Shown here in pieces: positions 8,155 through 16,111 of a stretch of 58,687 nt of DNA. The notes below the pieces were generated by a model. That model was given only the letters and a program-made list of their open reading frames with translations. It searched no databases and had not been told where the DNA came from. This stretch comes from an uncultured Acidimicrobiales bacterium (GTDB taxonomy: Bacteria; Actinomycetota; Acidimicrobiia; Acidimicrobiales; SZUA-35), in NCBI GenBank assembly GCA_937997485.1, contig CALKTH010000020.1, forward strand, positions 1-58,687, given 5' to 3'. Position numbers and translations under genes: made by a program. Position 1 is the first letter of the stretch. Every line of letters begins with the position of its first letter.

Positions 8155-8964
8155 CTACGAGGCGGAGATCGGCACTTGCACTTCGACGATCTGCTCTGGT
8201 GCACCGAGGTGAGGATCTGCGAGCAGCACTTCGCGGACGGGGCCTGAGATCTGCGCTGATTCGTGCTCGATCCACCGACCGATGGCGGCATTGGTGACGT
8301 GCAGATCGTCGGAGTCGGTCGAACGAATGGTGGACACCACCTCGACCTGGGGGAGGGTCTCCTCGACGAAGCCACCACGAGCGGCGGCTTCTTCAAGGCG
8401 AGGGTCGAGGGGCACGGCGAACTCCATCGGGAATCCTTCCTCGTCGTAGTCCGCCGTCCATCGGGCAATGCCATAGGGAGGCACTGGATCTTCGATGTGC
8501 TGGCTCATCTCCTTGACCATGCACGAGAGCGCGTCGAGCGCTTCGCCGAGATGCGCTGTCTGGTACGGCATTGTCCAGACCGTCATGGCCGGCACGGTCT
8601 TGCGAACGAGATCGATCGACGGCGCGCTGTCTTCGAGTTGCAAGATGCGCGAGTCGATTCCTCGCAGGCGTCGTTCGGCCGCTTCGAGTTCAGCCTTGGC
8701 CTGCGCCTGTTTGAGCGTGAGCATCGCACGGAGTTCAGAGGGCGACATGCTCGTCTCAAGCAAGTCACCGATCTCGGCCAGGCCGAATCCGAGATCGCGG
8801 AGGGCGACGATGCGGTTGATGTCGGCGAGCTGGGCTGCGCCGTAGAAGCGGTAGCCGGTCGACTGGTCGACATGGATGGGGTGGAGAAGACCGATCCGGT
8901 CGTAGTGACGCAGCACCCGTGTCGACACTCGGGCGAGTTGGGCGAAGTCGCCGATCATGAACAT
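8155..8964 (-). CDS. MerR-family regulator with GyrI-like effector domain
   Basis: A 269-residue BmrR-type regulator. Residues 1-70 are the MerR winged helix (MIGDFAQLARVSTRVLRHYDRIGLL, TGYRFYGAAQLADINRI). Residues 75-115 form the coiled-coil linker (LKQAQAKAELEAAERRLRGIDSRI). The C-terminal half resembles GyrI-like multidrug-binding domains, so the ligand is probably a small hydrophobic or cationic molecule; there is no cysteine cluster for metals. ATG at 8964 is 7 bases from the -10 of its own operator promoter. Five promoters with this operator form its likely regulon. MerR proteins activate by untwisting long-spacer promoters, which these are. Confidence 0.88.
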   Translation of the reverse strand: MFMIGDFAQLARVSTRVLRHYDRIGLLHPIHVDQSTGYRFYGAAQLADINRIVALRDLGFGLAEIGDLLETSMSPSELRAMLTLKQAQAKAELEAAERRLRGIDSRILQLEDSAPSIDLVRKTVPAMTVWTMPYQTAHLGEALDALSCMVKEMSQHIEDPVPPYGIARWTADYDEEGFPMEFAVPLDPRLEEAAARGGFVEETLPQVEVVSTIRSTDSDDLHVTNAAIGRWIEHESAQISGPVREVLLADPHLGAPEQIVEVQVPISAS

Positions 8965-8970
8965 GCCGCG

Positions 8971-9001
8971 ACCGTAGGGGTTGTCACAGTGTCAAGGTCA
9001 A
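8971..9001 (-). promoter_or_regulatory. MerR operator/promoter for merR itself
   Basis: Reading the minus strand: TTGACC (9001-8996), 19-base spacer with the dyad TTGACACTGTGACAA (one mismatch), then TACGGT (8976-8971). The merR ATG at 8964 begins 7 bases downstream, so the message should be leaderless. Confidence 0.8.
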
Positions 9002-9048
9002 CCGTTGGCTCGAAAGAACCTCCCGCGTGGTGTGGTGTCGAGAGGTGT

Positions 9049-9079
9049 TTGACCTTGACACCGTGTCAACCCCTAGCTT
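9049..9079 (+). promoter_or_regulatory. MerR operator/promoter for the selenoprotein operon
   Basis: TTGACC (9049-9054), a 19-base spacer, TAGCTT (9074-9079). The spacer carries TTGACACCGTGTCAA, a perfect dyad and the best copy of the five. A 19-base spacer is the hallmark of MerR-activated promoters. The ATG at 9086 lies at the expected transcription start. Confidence 0.85.
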
Positions 9080-9085
9080 GACCGC

Positions 9086-10228
9086 ATGACTCACCGAGCG
9101 GCGCCGTTCACTCCCGGAGAACCGAATGCCACACGGACGTCCTCTGGCTGGTGGGCAGACGACTACGGCATCGTCGGCCCGTACAAGCCAGGTCACGGCC
9201 CGAGAAGCGATCCGCGAGAAGCGTTTTCGACCGGCCCGTCCGTCGGCGAAGTGTTCCCGGACATCTCAGCGATGGACCAGACCGGCACCATGGTGGATGT
9301 ACACGAAGCGCGGTCGGGCGCACCAGCAGTGGTGGTGTTCTCGCGAGCGACAGTGTGGTGACCTCCCTGCCGCACGCAGCTGGTCGAGCTGCAATCACAC
9401 CTTCATCACTTCGAGTCTGCGGGCATCTCCGTGTTCGTCGTCTTCTACGAGACCGTCGAGCAACTCGGTTCGTTCTCTGACGAGTTCGACATCACGATTC
9501 CGCTGCTCTCCGATCCGGGAAGCACCATCATCACCGAGCTCGGGATTCTGAACACGACGCTGGATGAGTCCGACGCACCCTTCTACGGGATCCCGTTTCC
9601 CGGGAGCTACGTCATCGGTGCCGACGGAACGGTGATCGGAAAGTTCTTTGAACAGAATTCACTCGTTCGCACCCACCCCGACACGTTGCTTCGCGCTGCG
9701 CAGGGGCATGCGATCGACGACGTGCCCACGCCGTTACCCGAACCCGTCGAACATGTTGAAGCGCATGTTGGGCTCAGCGCCGACTCACTTCGAGCGATGC
9801 TGCTTACCGATCTGTTGATCGACGTGAGAGTGCCAACCGGTCAACACCTCTACGGCCCACCAGTTCCCGACGGTCTGACGATCACCTCGGTAGAGCTGGA
9901 CACCAACGAGTTCGTCGCTGCGCAGCCAGCGCACTTCCCGCCGACCCACGAGATGACGCTCAAAGGCACGGGTGAGACCTTGCACGTCTACGAGGGTGAC
10001 GTCCGAATCCGGATGCCGTTGCTCTACAACGGCGGCCGTGTGGCCCCGAACAACGATGGGGCGCGCACGGTCGACATCCACGGAACCATCCGGTGGCAGT
10101 CCTGTGACGATCACACGTGCCACATTCCGCGGACTGAACGCTTCGCGCTGACGATCAGTGTCGAGCCTCCGAACGTTCAGAAGCGGCTGCTCGATCTCAA
10201 CCCCAACAAACCGCCGACAACCGCATGA
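9086..10228 (+). CDS. Selenocysteine-containing AhpC/TSA-like redoxin fused to a DsbD-alpha-like domain
   Basis: One 380-residue protein if the TGA at 9359-9361 is read as selenocysteine 92. Frame and homology continue across the TGA: GPSVGEVFPDISAMDQTG and VVVFSRATVW before it, PPCRTQLVELQ, then SVFVVFYETVEQLGSF, PLLSDPGS and FYGIPFPGSYVI after it. That is the normal order of peroxiredoxin-like thioredoxin folds, which carry W-C-P-x-C there; here it is W-U-P-P-C (Sec92, Cys95). Residues about 255-370 resemble DsbD-alpha/cDsbD, with WQSCDDHTCHIP carrying the cysteine pair. A SECIS-like hairpin follows the TGA. It should reduce peroxides or electrophiles, perhaps taking electrons via the DsbD-like part. 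No signal peptide is evident. The DDN-like gene follows 25 bases later. Confidence 0.85.
9359..9392 (+). promoter_or_regulatory. Selenocysteine TGA codon and bacterial SECIS-like hairpin
   Basis: The in-frame TGA is at 9359-9361. GCAGCT (9376-9381) pairs perfectly with AGCTGC (9387-9392) around a GGTCG loop. The loop starts at base 21 after the TGA. In the known E. coli fdhF SECIS a GGUC loop starts at about base 19, so both sequence and distance agree with SelB recognition. Confidence 0.8.
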
Positions 10229-10253
10229 CCGATCCCGTTGGAGGATTCTTCGA

Positions 10254-10706
10254 ATGAGCTTTGCCCAGAAACGTATGGATGTGATGGTGAAGATCGCCAA
10301 CGCTGGCCACAAGGGGCTGATCGCCGTCTCCGGTGGGCGCCTCGGCAAGTCCGCGGCCAACATGCCGGTGGTGAAGCTGACCACCATCGGTCGGCGGTCA
10401 GGCAAGCCGAGAACCGTCATGCTCACGACGCCCGTCAAGGGAGATGACCGTTACATCGTGGTGGCGTCCAAAGGCGGCGACGATCGTCACCCGGACTGGT
10501 ATCACAACTTGGTGGCCAATCCGGAGGTCACGCTCGAGCCGATCGGCGGAGACGGACCGCTCACGCTCATCGCTCGCACCGCATCGGCTGAGGAAAAGGC
10601 CGAGCTGTGGCCCAAGATCGCCGTCAGCGAGAAGGGCTACGCGGCGTACCAGAAGCGAACTGATCGCGACATTCCCGTCGTGATCTGTGAGCCACCCGGG
10701 TCTTGA
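10254..10706 (+). CDS. F420-dependent nitroreductase-like (DDN family) protein
   Basis: A 150-residue protein of the deazaflavin-dependent nitroreductase family. The core reads LTTIGRRSGKPRTVMLTT, YIVVASKGGDDRHPDWYHNLVANPEVTLE and ARTASAEEKAELW, the family's split-barrel signature with the G-R-x-S-G-K/R phosphate-binding turn. These enzymes use F420H2 to reduce quinones, nitro compounds or enones. ATG at 10254 follows a good GGAGGA site. It lies 25 bases behind the selenoprotein, so both should be on one MerR-driven transcript, which fits defence against quinone-type electrophiles. Confidence 0.88.
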   Translation: MSFAQKRMDVMVKIANAGHKGLIAVSGGRLGKSAANMPVVKLTTIGRRSGKPRTVMLTTPVKGDDRYIVVASKGGDDRHPDWYHNLVANPEVTLEPIGGDGPLTLIARTASAEEKAELWPKIAVSEKGYAAYQKRTDRDIPVVICEPPGS

Positions 10707-10745
10707 GCCGAGCGGCAGGCAAACAACCGAGTTGAGAGTCAACGA

Positions 10746-10768
10746 GGGCCGCTTCTGGTGAGCGGCCC
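10746..10768 (+). terminator. Terminator-like hairpin ending the selenoprotein operon
   Basis: GGGCCGCT (10746-10753) pairs perfectly with AGCGGCCC (10761-10768) around a 7-base loop. It ends two bases before the -35 of the next MerR promoter, insulating the two units. Confidence 0.55.
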
Positions 10769-10769
10769 C

Positions 10770-10800
10770 TTGACCTTGACACGATGTCAATCTCTAGCTT
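10770..10800 (+). promoter_or_regulatory. MerR operator/promoter for the DoxX-like gene
   Basis: TTGACC (10770-10775), 19-base spacer containing TTGACACGATGTCAA (one mismatch), TAGCTT (10795-10800). The ATG at 10807 starts 7 bases after the -10. Confidence 0.8.
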
Positions 10801-10806
10801 CGTGTG

Positions 10807-11247
10807 ATGATCAAGAACGTCGTCGCAAAGACTCTCCCGGTCCTGGCTGCAGCTGCGCTGCTCTTCCCGTCCTCCCGCAAGCTCTTCGATAGTGCCTGGC
10901 GCGAAGAACTCGGCTCGACGTACCAGCTGGCTGGCCAAGACTTCGGCGCGTTGTTCTTCGTCGCCGTCGGTCTCCTCGAGGCTGCGATGGCGGTTCTCAT
11001 CCTGTGGCCGAAGACGCGCGTTCCCGCGGGACTTGCCATGGCCGGCTTCTTCGTTGGTGCACTGGTGTTCAATCTTGGCTTGAGGGTGGACCACGACGTG
11101 CTGCCCGCGGACAGCCCGACCTTGAGCACACTGATCCCGCTCGACGTCTCCCACATCTTGCTCGGTTTGGCTGTCGCTTGGTTGTGGCGGAGCGTTGGGC
11201 AGCCCACTCACCTGTGGGTTGATCGCGCCGCCAGCTCAACGAGATAG
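10807..11247 (+). CDS. DoxX-like membrane protein
   Basis: A 146-residue protein with four hydrophobic stretches: about residues 5-20, 48-66, 72-92 and 108-128. The pattern SSRKLFDSAWREELG after helix 1 resembles the DoxX/DoxX-like family. It should reside in the cytoplasmic membrane. ATG at 10807 is preferred over GTG at 10804 because it coincides with the predicted transcription start of the MerR-type promoter. Within the regulon it may be the quinone- or thiol-linked membrane component, but that role is inferred from relatives. Confidence 0.72.
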   Translation: MIKNVVAKTLPVLAAAALLFPSSRKLFDSAWREELGSTYQLAGQDFGALFFVAVGLLEAAMAVLILWPKTRVPAGLAMAGFFVGALVFNLGLRVDHDVLPADSPTLSTLIPLDVSHILLGLAVAWLWRSVGQPTHLWVDRAASSTR

Positions 11248-11310
11248 GCGACCTGTCGGCACGGCGAGCTGGTTGCTTCGAATGCCTGTCAAGAAGTCGA
11301 GAACAACCTC

Positions 11311-11341
11311 TTGACCTTGACACGGTGGCAATCCGTACCTT
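11311..11341 (+). promoter_or_regulatory. MerR operator/promoter for the dehalogenase-like lipoprotein gene
   Basis: TTGACC (11311-11316), 19-base spacer with TTGACACGGTGGCAA (one mismatch), TACCTT (11336-11341). The ATG at 11349 is 8 bases on. The longer open frame from GTG 11325 would begin inside this operator, which argues against it. Confidence 0.8.
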
Positions 11342-11348
11342 CGGTCAG

Positions 11349-12515
11349 ATGACTAGAACACGGAAGACTCGCCTTGCTCCGTTGGCGCTCGCGACCGCTC
11401 TCGCCTTGGTGGCGGCTGCGTGCGCCGCCGACGACGACACCGATGCAACACCCACAAACGAGTCCGAAACCGAGGTCACTCAAGAGAGTGCAGAGGGGGA
11501 GGGCGCGGAGCCCACCACGACCGCGGAACCTGTCGACGAGGATGCTGCCATGGAGGAGGAGACGGCGACGACCGAGCCGAATGCGCCTGGTGTTGACATC
11601 GCCGCCTTCGAACAGCTCCCGTTGCCCGACTACGCAGCGGCGTTCGTTGACGAGGACTATGCGAGCTATCTCGTGGAAGTCGAGCCCGGCGTCAACGTCC
11701 ACGTCCTCGAAGTTGGATCGGGATACCCGGTCTACCTCCAGCACGGTGCCCCCACCTCCGGGTTCCTCTACCGCAAGATCGCGGAGCTCCTACCGCCGGA
11801 CCAGTTCCGGGTGATCATGCCAACGATGGTTGGGCTCGGGTTCTCGAGTCAGGCCGCAGCCGAAGAGCACACCCTGGACAACCACGCCCGGTGGATGAAT
11901 GAAACGCTGAATCAGCTGGGACTCGAGGAACTCATCTACGTAGGCCACGACTGGGGCGGCCCCGTCGGCCTGGGCGCGCTCGAGCGATCGCCCGAACTCC
12001 TTGCCGGTGCGGTCATCCTCAATACGGCCCTCGGTGCGCCGACCGGACCCGTCGAACTGACGCCCCAGCTCCAAGCCATCCTTGCGCCACTGCCACCCGA
12101 AGCCGAACTCATGCTCTCCGTTTCAGTTTTCGATCAGCTGCCAGCGATCCAGAACGACCCGGCGTCGATCTCGCCTGACGTCCTCGACCTCTACCGACGT
12201 CCCGTCGCTGAGAGCGACAATCCCATCGGGCCACTGTCCATTCTCCGCATGGCGGCGACCGGGCCAGAGCACCCGACCGCCGAAGTGCTCCGAGCGATCG
12301 ATGCGTACACGGCGCAACTCGACGTGCCTGCCGAGATCGTCTGGGGCATCAACGATCCCCTCCTCGGGAGTCGACTGGCCGAGATGACGGCCGTGTTCCC
12401 GAACGCTGGCGTCACCGAAACCGATTCGGGTCACTTCCTGCAAGAGGAAGGCGACGCTCCAGAAGCGATCGCCGCGGCGATTCAGCGAGTCCACGAGCAA
12501 GTCCAAGCCCAGTAA
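11349..12515 (+). CDS. Exported lipoprotein alpha/beta hydrolase, haloalkane-dehalogenase/epoxide-hydrolase-like
   Basis: A 388-residue protein. Residues 1-24 form a lipoprotein signal ending in a V-A-A-A-C lipobox, followed by an acidic Thr/Glu-rich tether to about residue 75. The catalytic domain has the oxyanion motif LQHGAPTSGFLYR and the nucleophile elbow YVGHDWGGPVG. H-D-W-G-G puts aspartate rather than serine at the nucleophile, as in haloalkane dehalogenases and epoxide hydrolases. IVWGINDPLLG and TDSGHFLQEE hold the acid and the catalytic histidine. It would detoxify alkyl halides or epoxides outside the membrane. MerR control is indicated by its promoter. Confidence 0.8.
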   Translation: MTRTRKTRLAPLALATALALVAAACAADDDTDATPTNESETEVTQESAEGEGAEPTTTAEPVDEDAAMEEETATTEPNAPGVDIAAFEQLPLPDYAAAFVDEDYASYLVEVEPGVNVHVLEVGSGYPVYLQHGAPTSGFLYRKIAELLPPDQFRVIMPTMVGLGFSSQAAAEEHTLDNHARWMNETLNQLGLEELIYVGHDWGGPVGLGALERSPELLAGAVILNTALGAPTGPVELTPQLQAILAPLPPEAELMLSVSVFDQLPAIQNDPASISPDVLDLYRRPVAESDNPIGPLSILRMAATGPEHPTAEVLRAIDAYTAQLDVPAEIVWGINDPLLGSRLAEMTAVFPNAGVTETDSGHFLQEEGDAPEAIAAAIQRVHEQVQAQ

Positions 12516-12521
12516 GCCTCT

Positions 12522-14159
12522 TCAGCCGCCGCTCGCGGTGAGCCGCTCTTCGACAATGAGGCTGACGTTCACCGTGATGCTCTGGTCCAGCTTGTCGGCC
12601 AGGACATCGGCCACGATCGAAACGTCGGGGAGGCCTTCGGAGGGCCCGACGATCACGGCATTCACGGTGCCGTCGTCGAGGTCAGCCGAGACGAGACGAT
12701 GCAGGCCATCGTCGGGCAGCCAGTCGTCGATCGTGGACTCGACGGCGGATTGGTCGAACGTGTCGGCGGTGATCTGAGCGCCGTTCAACAGCAGTGCTCC
12801 GAATACGAGCACCGCGCCAGTGCAGGTCGTGAACACTGCAGTCCGGACTCGGTACTGGTTGTCGGTCGCTCGCTGCAACGGCGTGACGCCGGTGAACACG
12901 AAGGTGATGCCTCCGACAATCAAGATCGCGATCATGTTGGTGGCGAAGAGCAAGAGTGCGCCGTTGCCCGAGGCCCAGTCACCCTGCGAGTAGGCGATTC
13001 CCACGACGGTCAGGGGAGGCACGAGGGAGATTGCGATCGCCACGCCGGGCAGCGAATCGGAAACGTCTGGTCGGGACAAGCCGTAGGCGCCAGCGGCACC
13101 GGCCGCGGTTGCAGTGATGAGATCCAGCACGGTGGGGCTCCGCCTGGCGAGGATCTGCGTGTTCGTTGCTGTGTCGATGACGGCCGGCGCCACAAGTCCG
13201 AGAAGTACGCCAATGCCGATCGCAAACAGGATCCCGCCCAGTGCGAGCAGCGACGAGCGAGCCAACCGGTTCGGCCAACCCATCACCAGCGAGATCGCCA
13301 TCCCCATCAGCGGCGTCATCAGAGGGGCAACGAGCATTGCGCCGATCACCACAGCGGTGGAGTCGGTGATGATGCCCATCGATGCAATGACTGCGGCGAA
13401 GCCCATCAGAGCGAAGAACCTGATGACCCGCGTCGGAGCCGTCTCACCCTCGTAGAGAATCTTGGCGTAGAGAGAGTGGCGAGCGTCGACGGACTTCGGT
13501 CGGTCTCGAAGCCAGCCAGACACGAGGTCCACGGTGTCCGCGTAGGTCGCGGTGCCTTCCGTACGGGCGTCCAGCGAGATCACCAGCGTCAGTAGCGAGA
13601 CGCCCACCACACCGACGGCTCCCAGTGCAATCAGCGCGCCGAGCGTTGAATCGGTGGCCACGAACAGCACGAGCCCGACGGCGGCCACTAGCCCGAACCA
13701 GGAGAGCCTTGCCCACTCCCATGCCGACGTCCGACGCATCCGCACGACCGAGAGCAGCGCATGACCAATCAATGCGGCTCCAACCACGCGGCCGAGAAAG
13801 ACGGTCGACTGGTCAGGGTTCAGCACCAGCGCCACTCCAGCCAGGAGCGTCAAAACTGCGCCGGCGGCGCTGAGCCATTGCATCGGACGCTGGTGTGACC
13901 AGCGACGGATCGAAGCGACAGCAAGCCACGCAAGGCTGAGGCCAATCAGTCGGCTCAGCACCCGATCGCTTCGATCCGGCCACGCCAGCACACTGAGCCC
14001 GATCGTGACTCCGGCGATCGATCGAAGAACCGCCGGACTGGTCAGCAGCGAGGTGTCGATCGTGGCGAAGCTGAACGCCTCGTCGCTGCCGTCCTCGAGC
14101 TCAGCGCTGCCGTCCTCGAGCTTCGCGTTGTTGGTGATCGAATCCAGCTCGTCGCTCAT
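12522..14159 (-). CDS. DUF389-family membrane protein with DUF308-like N-terminal half
   Basis: A 545-residue polytopic protein. Residues 45-185 contain six helices like HdeD/DUF308 proteins (SIAGVTIGLSVLAWP, LLAGVALVLNP). From about residue 245 comes the DUF389 block: FFALMGFAAVIASMGIITDSTAVVIGAMLVAPLMTPLMG, then further helices and a C-terminal soluble region (SAVESTIDDWLPDD, TVNVSLIVEERL). The function of DUF389 is unknown. The acidic N-terminus holds a short tandem duplication. It converges on the hydrolase gene with only 6 bases between stops. Confidence 0.85.
   Translation of the reverse strand: MSDELDSITNNAKLEDGSAELEDGSDEAFSFATIDTSLLTSPAVLRSIAGVTIGLSVLAWPDRSDRVLSRLIGLSLAWLAVASIRRWSHQRPMQWLSAAGAVLTLLAGVALVLNPDQSTVFLGRVVGAALIGHALLSVVRMRRTSAWEWARLSWFGLVAAVGLVLFVATDSTLGALIALGAVGVVGVSLLTLVISLDARTEGTATYADTVDLVSGWLRDRPKSVDARHSLYAKILYEGETAPTRVIRFFALMGFAAVIASMGIITDSTAVVIGAMLVAPLMTPLMGMAISLVMGWPNRLARSSLLALGGILFAIGIGVLLGLVAPAVIDTATNTQILARRSPTVLDLITATAAGAAGAYGLSRPDVSDSLPGVAIAISLVPPLTVVGIAYSQGDWASGNGALLLFATNMIAILIVGGITFVFTGVTPLQRATDNQYRVRTAVFTTCTGAVLVFGALLLNGAQITADTFDQSAVESTIDDWLPDDGLHRLVSADLDDGTVNAVIVGPSEGLPDVSIVADVLADKLDQSITVNVSLIVEERLTASGG
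14085..14122 (-). repeat. 21-base tandem duplication inside the DUF389 gene
   Basis: GCTGCCGTCCTCGAGCT occurs at 14085-14101 and again at 14106-14122, period 21. It encodes ELEDGSAELEDGSDE near the N-terminus, an in-frame repeat-slippage product. Confidence 0.8.
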
Positions 14160-14225
14160 TGCGTCCTCCTCGACCGCCCAGAGGTATGAAGACCACAGGA
14201 AGAACAGGGAGGAAACCGACGAACG

Positions 14226-15104
14226 TCAGCGATGGCGAATTGCAGGCATCCAACGGGCTCCCGCCGTGGCGTCAATACGCGCCAAGAAGGCGGCCTGGTG
14301 TGCCTCCACTGCATCGCATAACGTAAGCGACGCGGCCTCTCCGACCTCCTGCCAGGCTGGGGCAGTCAACTGGTTCGTTCGGTGTTCGAGATCCAGGCGA
14401 AAGGCTCGGCCGGCTTCGTTCAAGCTCGAGCCGTCGGCGAAGCCCTTTGAGGCGAGTCGTGCCCAACCGCTGCTGATGGCTTCGTCGTCGTTGCCGCGGC
14501 TGCGCGCAATCCATTCCTCGTCGCCGTACTCATCGATATCCACCATCGCCGAGTGGAGGAGTCCGACCTCGACGGCGTCGAGATCTGCTGCGGCGCACAA
14601 CGCCCAATGGTTGTCGCCGCGCAGCTCTCGGAGGCAGTTGATTGCTAGCCACGCCGACAGCGTCGGCTCTGTTGCCTCGGACCGAGGCTCGCTTCGAAAC
14701 GCCGAGAACATTGGACGAGCGCCGAAGTGGACGGAGTCGACGCCGCGCCAGAGATCGGCTGCGAGCGGTGCGATCTGGTCGGCGAGGCCCGGAGCAATCG
14801 CATCCAAACCCGCCAGCGCTGACTCGTTACGAACCGCTGCGATGCTGTCGCTGTCCGTCACATCGCGATACATGCTCATGACGAGTTCGATCACGCTGGC
14901 GTCGATCGAGTAAGTCGCGGATGCCGCCGCAGCCGGACTGATGTCGCCAAGTGGGGCGAGCCGCCATGCGATGATCCAGCCTGCACCGTTCGGAACGCCG
15001 AGAGCTTCGTAGCGTTGGATGGCATCGGCGTCCCACATGAGCCAGCCAACGAGATCGTGGGCGCAGCGTCCGGCTCGGGCGCTCAGTTCGTTCCAGTCGG
15101 TCAC
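14226..15104 (-). CDS. SCO6745-family protein
   Basis: A 292-residue all-helical protein with no signal peptide. Motifs such as GAGWIIAWRLAPLGDISPAAAASATYS and LPALAADLWRGVDSV-like segments match the actinobacterial SCO6745 family, which contains a divergent helix-turn-helix-like C-terminus. Start is GTG at 15104. The molecular role of the family is not established. It stands between DUF389 and the broken esterase gene, all on the minus strand, but gaps of 43-66 bases make a common operon uncertain. Confidence 0.65.
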   Translation of the reverse strand: MTDWNELSARAGRCAHDLVGWLMWDADAIQRYEALGVPNGAGWIIAWRLAPLGDISPAAAASATYSIDASVIELVMSMYRDVTDSDSIAAVRNESALAGLDAIAPGLADQIAPLAADLWRGVDSVHFGARPMFSAFRSEPRSEATEPTLSAWLAINCLRELRGDNHWALCAAADLDAVEVGLLHSAMVDIDEYGDEEWIARSRGNDDEAISSGWARLASKGFADGSSLNEAGRAFRLDLEHRTNQLTAPAWQEVGEAASLTLCDAVEAHQAAFLARIDATAGARWMPAIRHR

Positions 15105-15147
15105 TTCTTGAGGTTAGGGCCGGGGCCCGAACCGGGCCAATATTCGC

Positions 15148-16111
15148 TCAGAGGTAGAGGTCGTAGAACTCGGCGAAGGCGCTGCCCTGGAATTCGATGG
15201 CTTCCTGGGAGACGTCCGCTTTGGGAACGAGGATCTCGAATCCGTGGAACCCGCCTTCGAAGAGCTTGAACTTGGTGGGCACGCCGGCTGCCTCGAGCGC
15301 ATTGATGTAGGCGATGGTTTCGTCCTTGAAAGGCTCGACCGTGCCGACCCAGCTGATGGTCGGGGGCAGTCCGCTGAGGTCTGTGCGCAGCGCCGGTGAG
15401 GCGTACTCCGGAACATCGCCGTCGAGGTGGCCGAGATAGTTCTCCCATGCGAGTGCATTGGTCCGCCGATCCCACACCGCTGTGCCGTCGATCTGGGCAG
15501 AGGCCGTCTGCATGCGGTGATCGAGCATCGGATAGATCGGCATCTGGAATGCCACATCGACGACGCCGGCGTCGACCACACGGTGGGTGACGGCGGCCGT
15601 CATACCGCCTCCGCCGCTGTGTCCGGCGATCATGATCTTGTCGTCGCGGATGCCGAGTTTCTCGGCGTTGTCCTTCATGTACTTGACGGTGTCGAAGCAG
15701 TCGTCGAGGCCGGCAGGGAACGGGTGTCCGGCCAGGGATAGGCGGTAGGCGGGAGCGATGATCGCTACGTCACGTCGCTTCAGCAGATCCTCGAAGAAGT
15801 CGTGGGCCTGCTCTGGAACGCCGACCTGATACCCGCCGCCGTGGGCGTAAAGCATGGCGGGAAGTAGAACCCTTGGCGTTTGCCGGCTTGTACACACGAG
15901 CACGAATCGAATGCCCGGGCGTCGAGGAGCTGGGGATGAAGATCTCGTCGTTGGATACGCCTTCGATCTCGTTGCCGATCATCGGCTTCATGCCGAACCG
16001 ATGCATCATTCGCAGACCCCAGCGACGGCGGGCGATCCACGTGACGGCCCGTCCCGCGGTGGCACCGGACTGGAGGTCTTCGTGGTAGCTGGACTTCGTG
16101 ATCTTGGTCAT
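15148..16111 (-). pseudogene. Alpha/beta hydrolase fold-3 esterase split by a single-base frameshift
   Basis: Two overlapping frames together make one hormone-sensitive-lipase-type esterase of about 320 residues. The first frame, starting ATG 16111, gives the N-terminal cap (MTKITKSSYHEDL to RVYKPANAKG). The second continues with LPAMLYAHGGGYQVG (oxyanion HGGG), IMIAGHSGGGG (Ser nucleophile), VEPFKDETI and GGFHGFE (His). The switch needs one base removed near 15865, within 15862-15872. Everything else is intact, so this is either a recent mutation or a sequencing error. The AraC regulator is divergent and may control it. Confidence 0.75.

Noticed and set aside
9431..10228. A separate gene starting at GTG 9431
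   Set aside because: It is in the same frame as 9086-9358, begins in the middle of the redoxin fold, lacks a ribosome site and lacks the catalytic motif. A single Sec-containing gene explains both pieces.
12699..13595. An open frame opposite DUF389
   Set aside because: Composition is Arg/Gly/His/Asp-rich without domains, as expected of the complement of a membrane protein gene.
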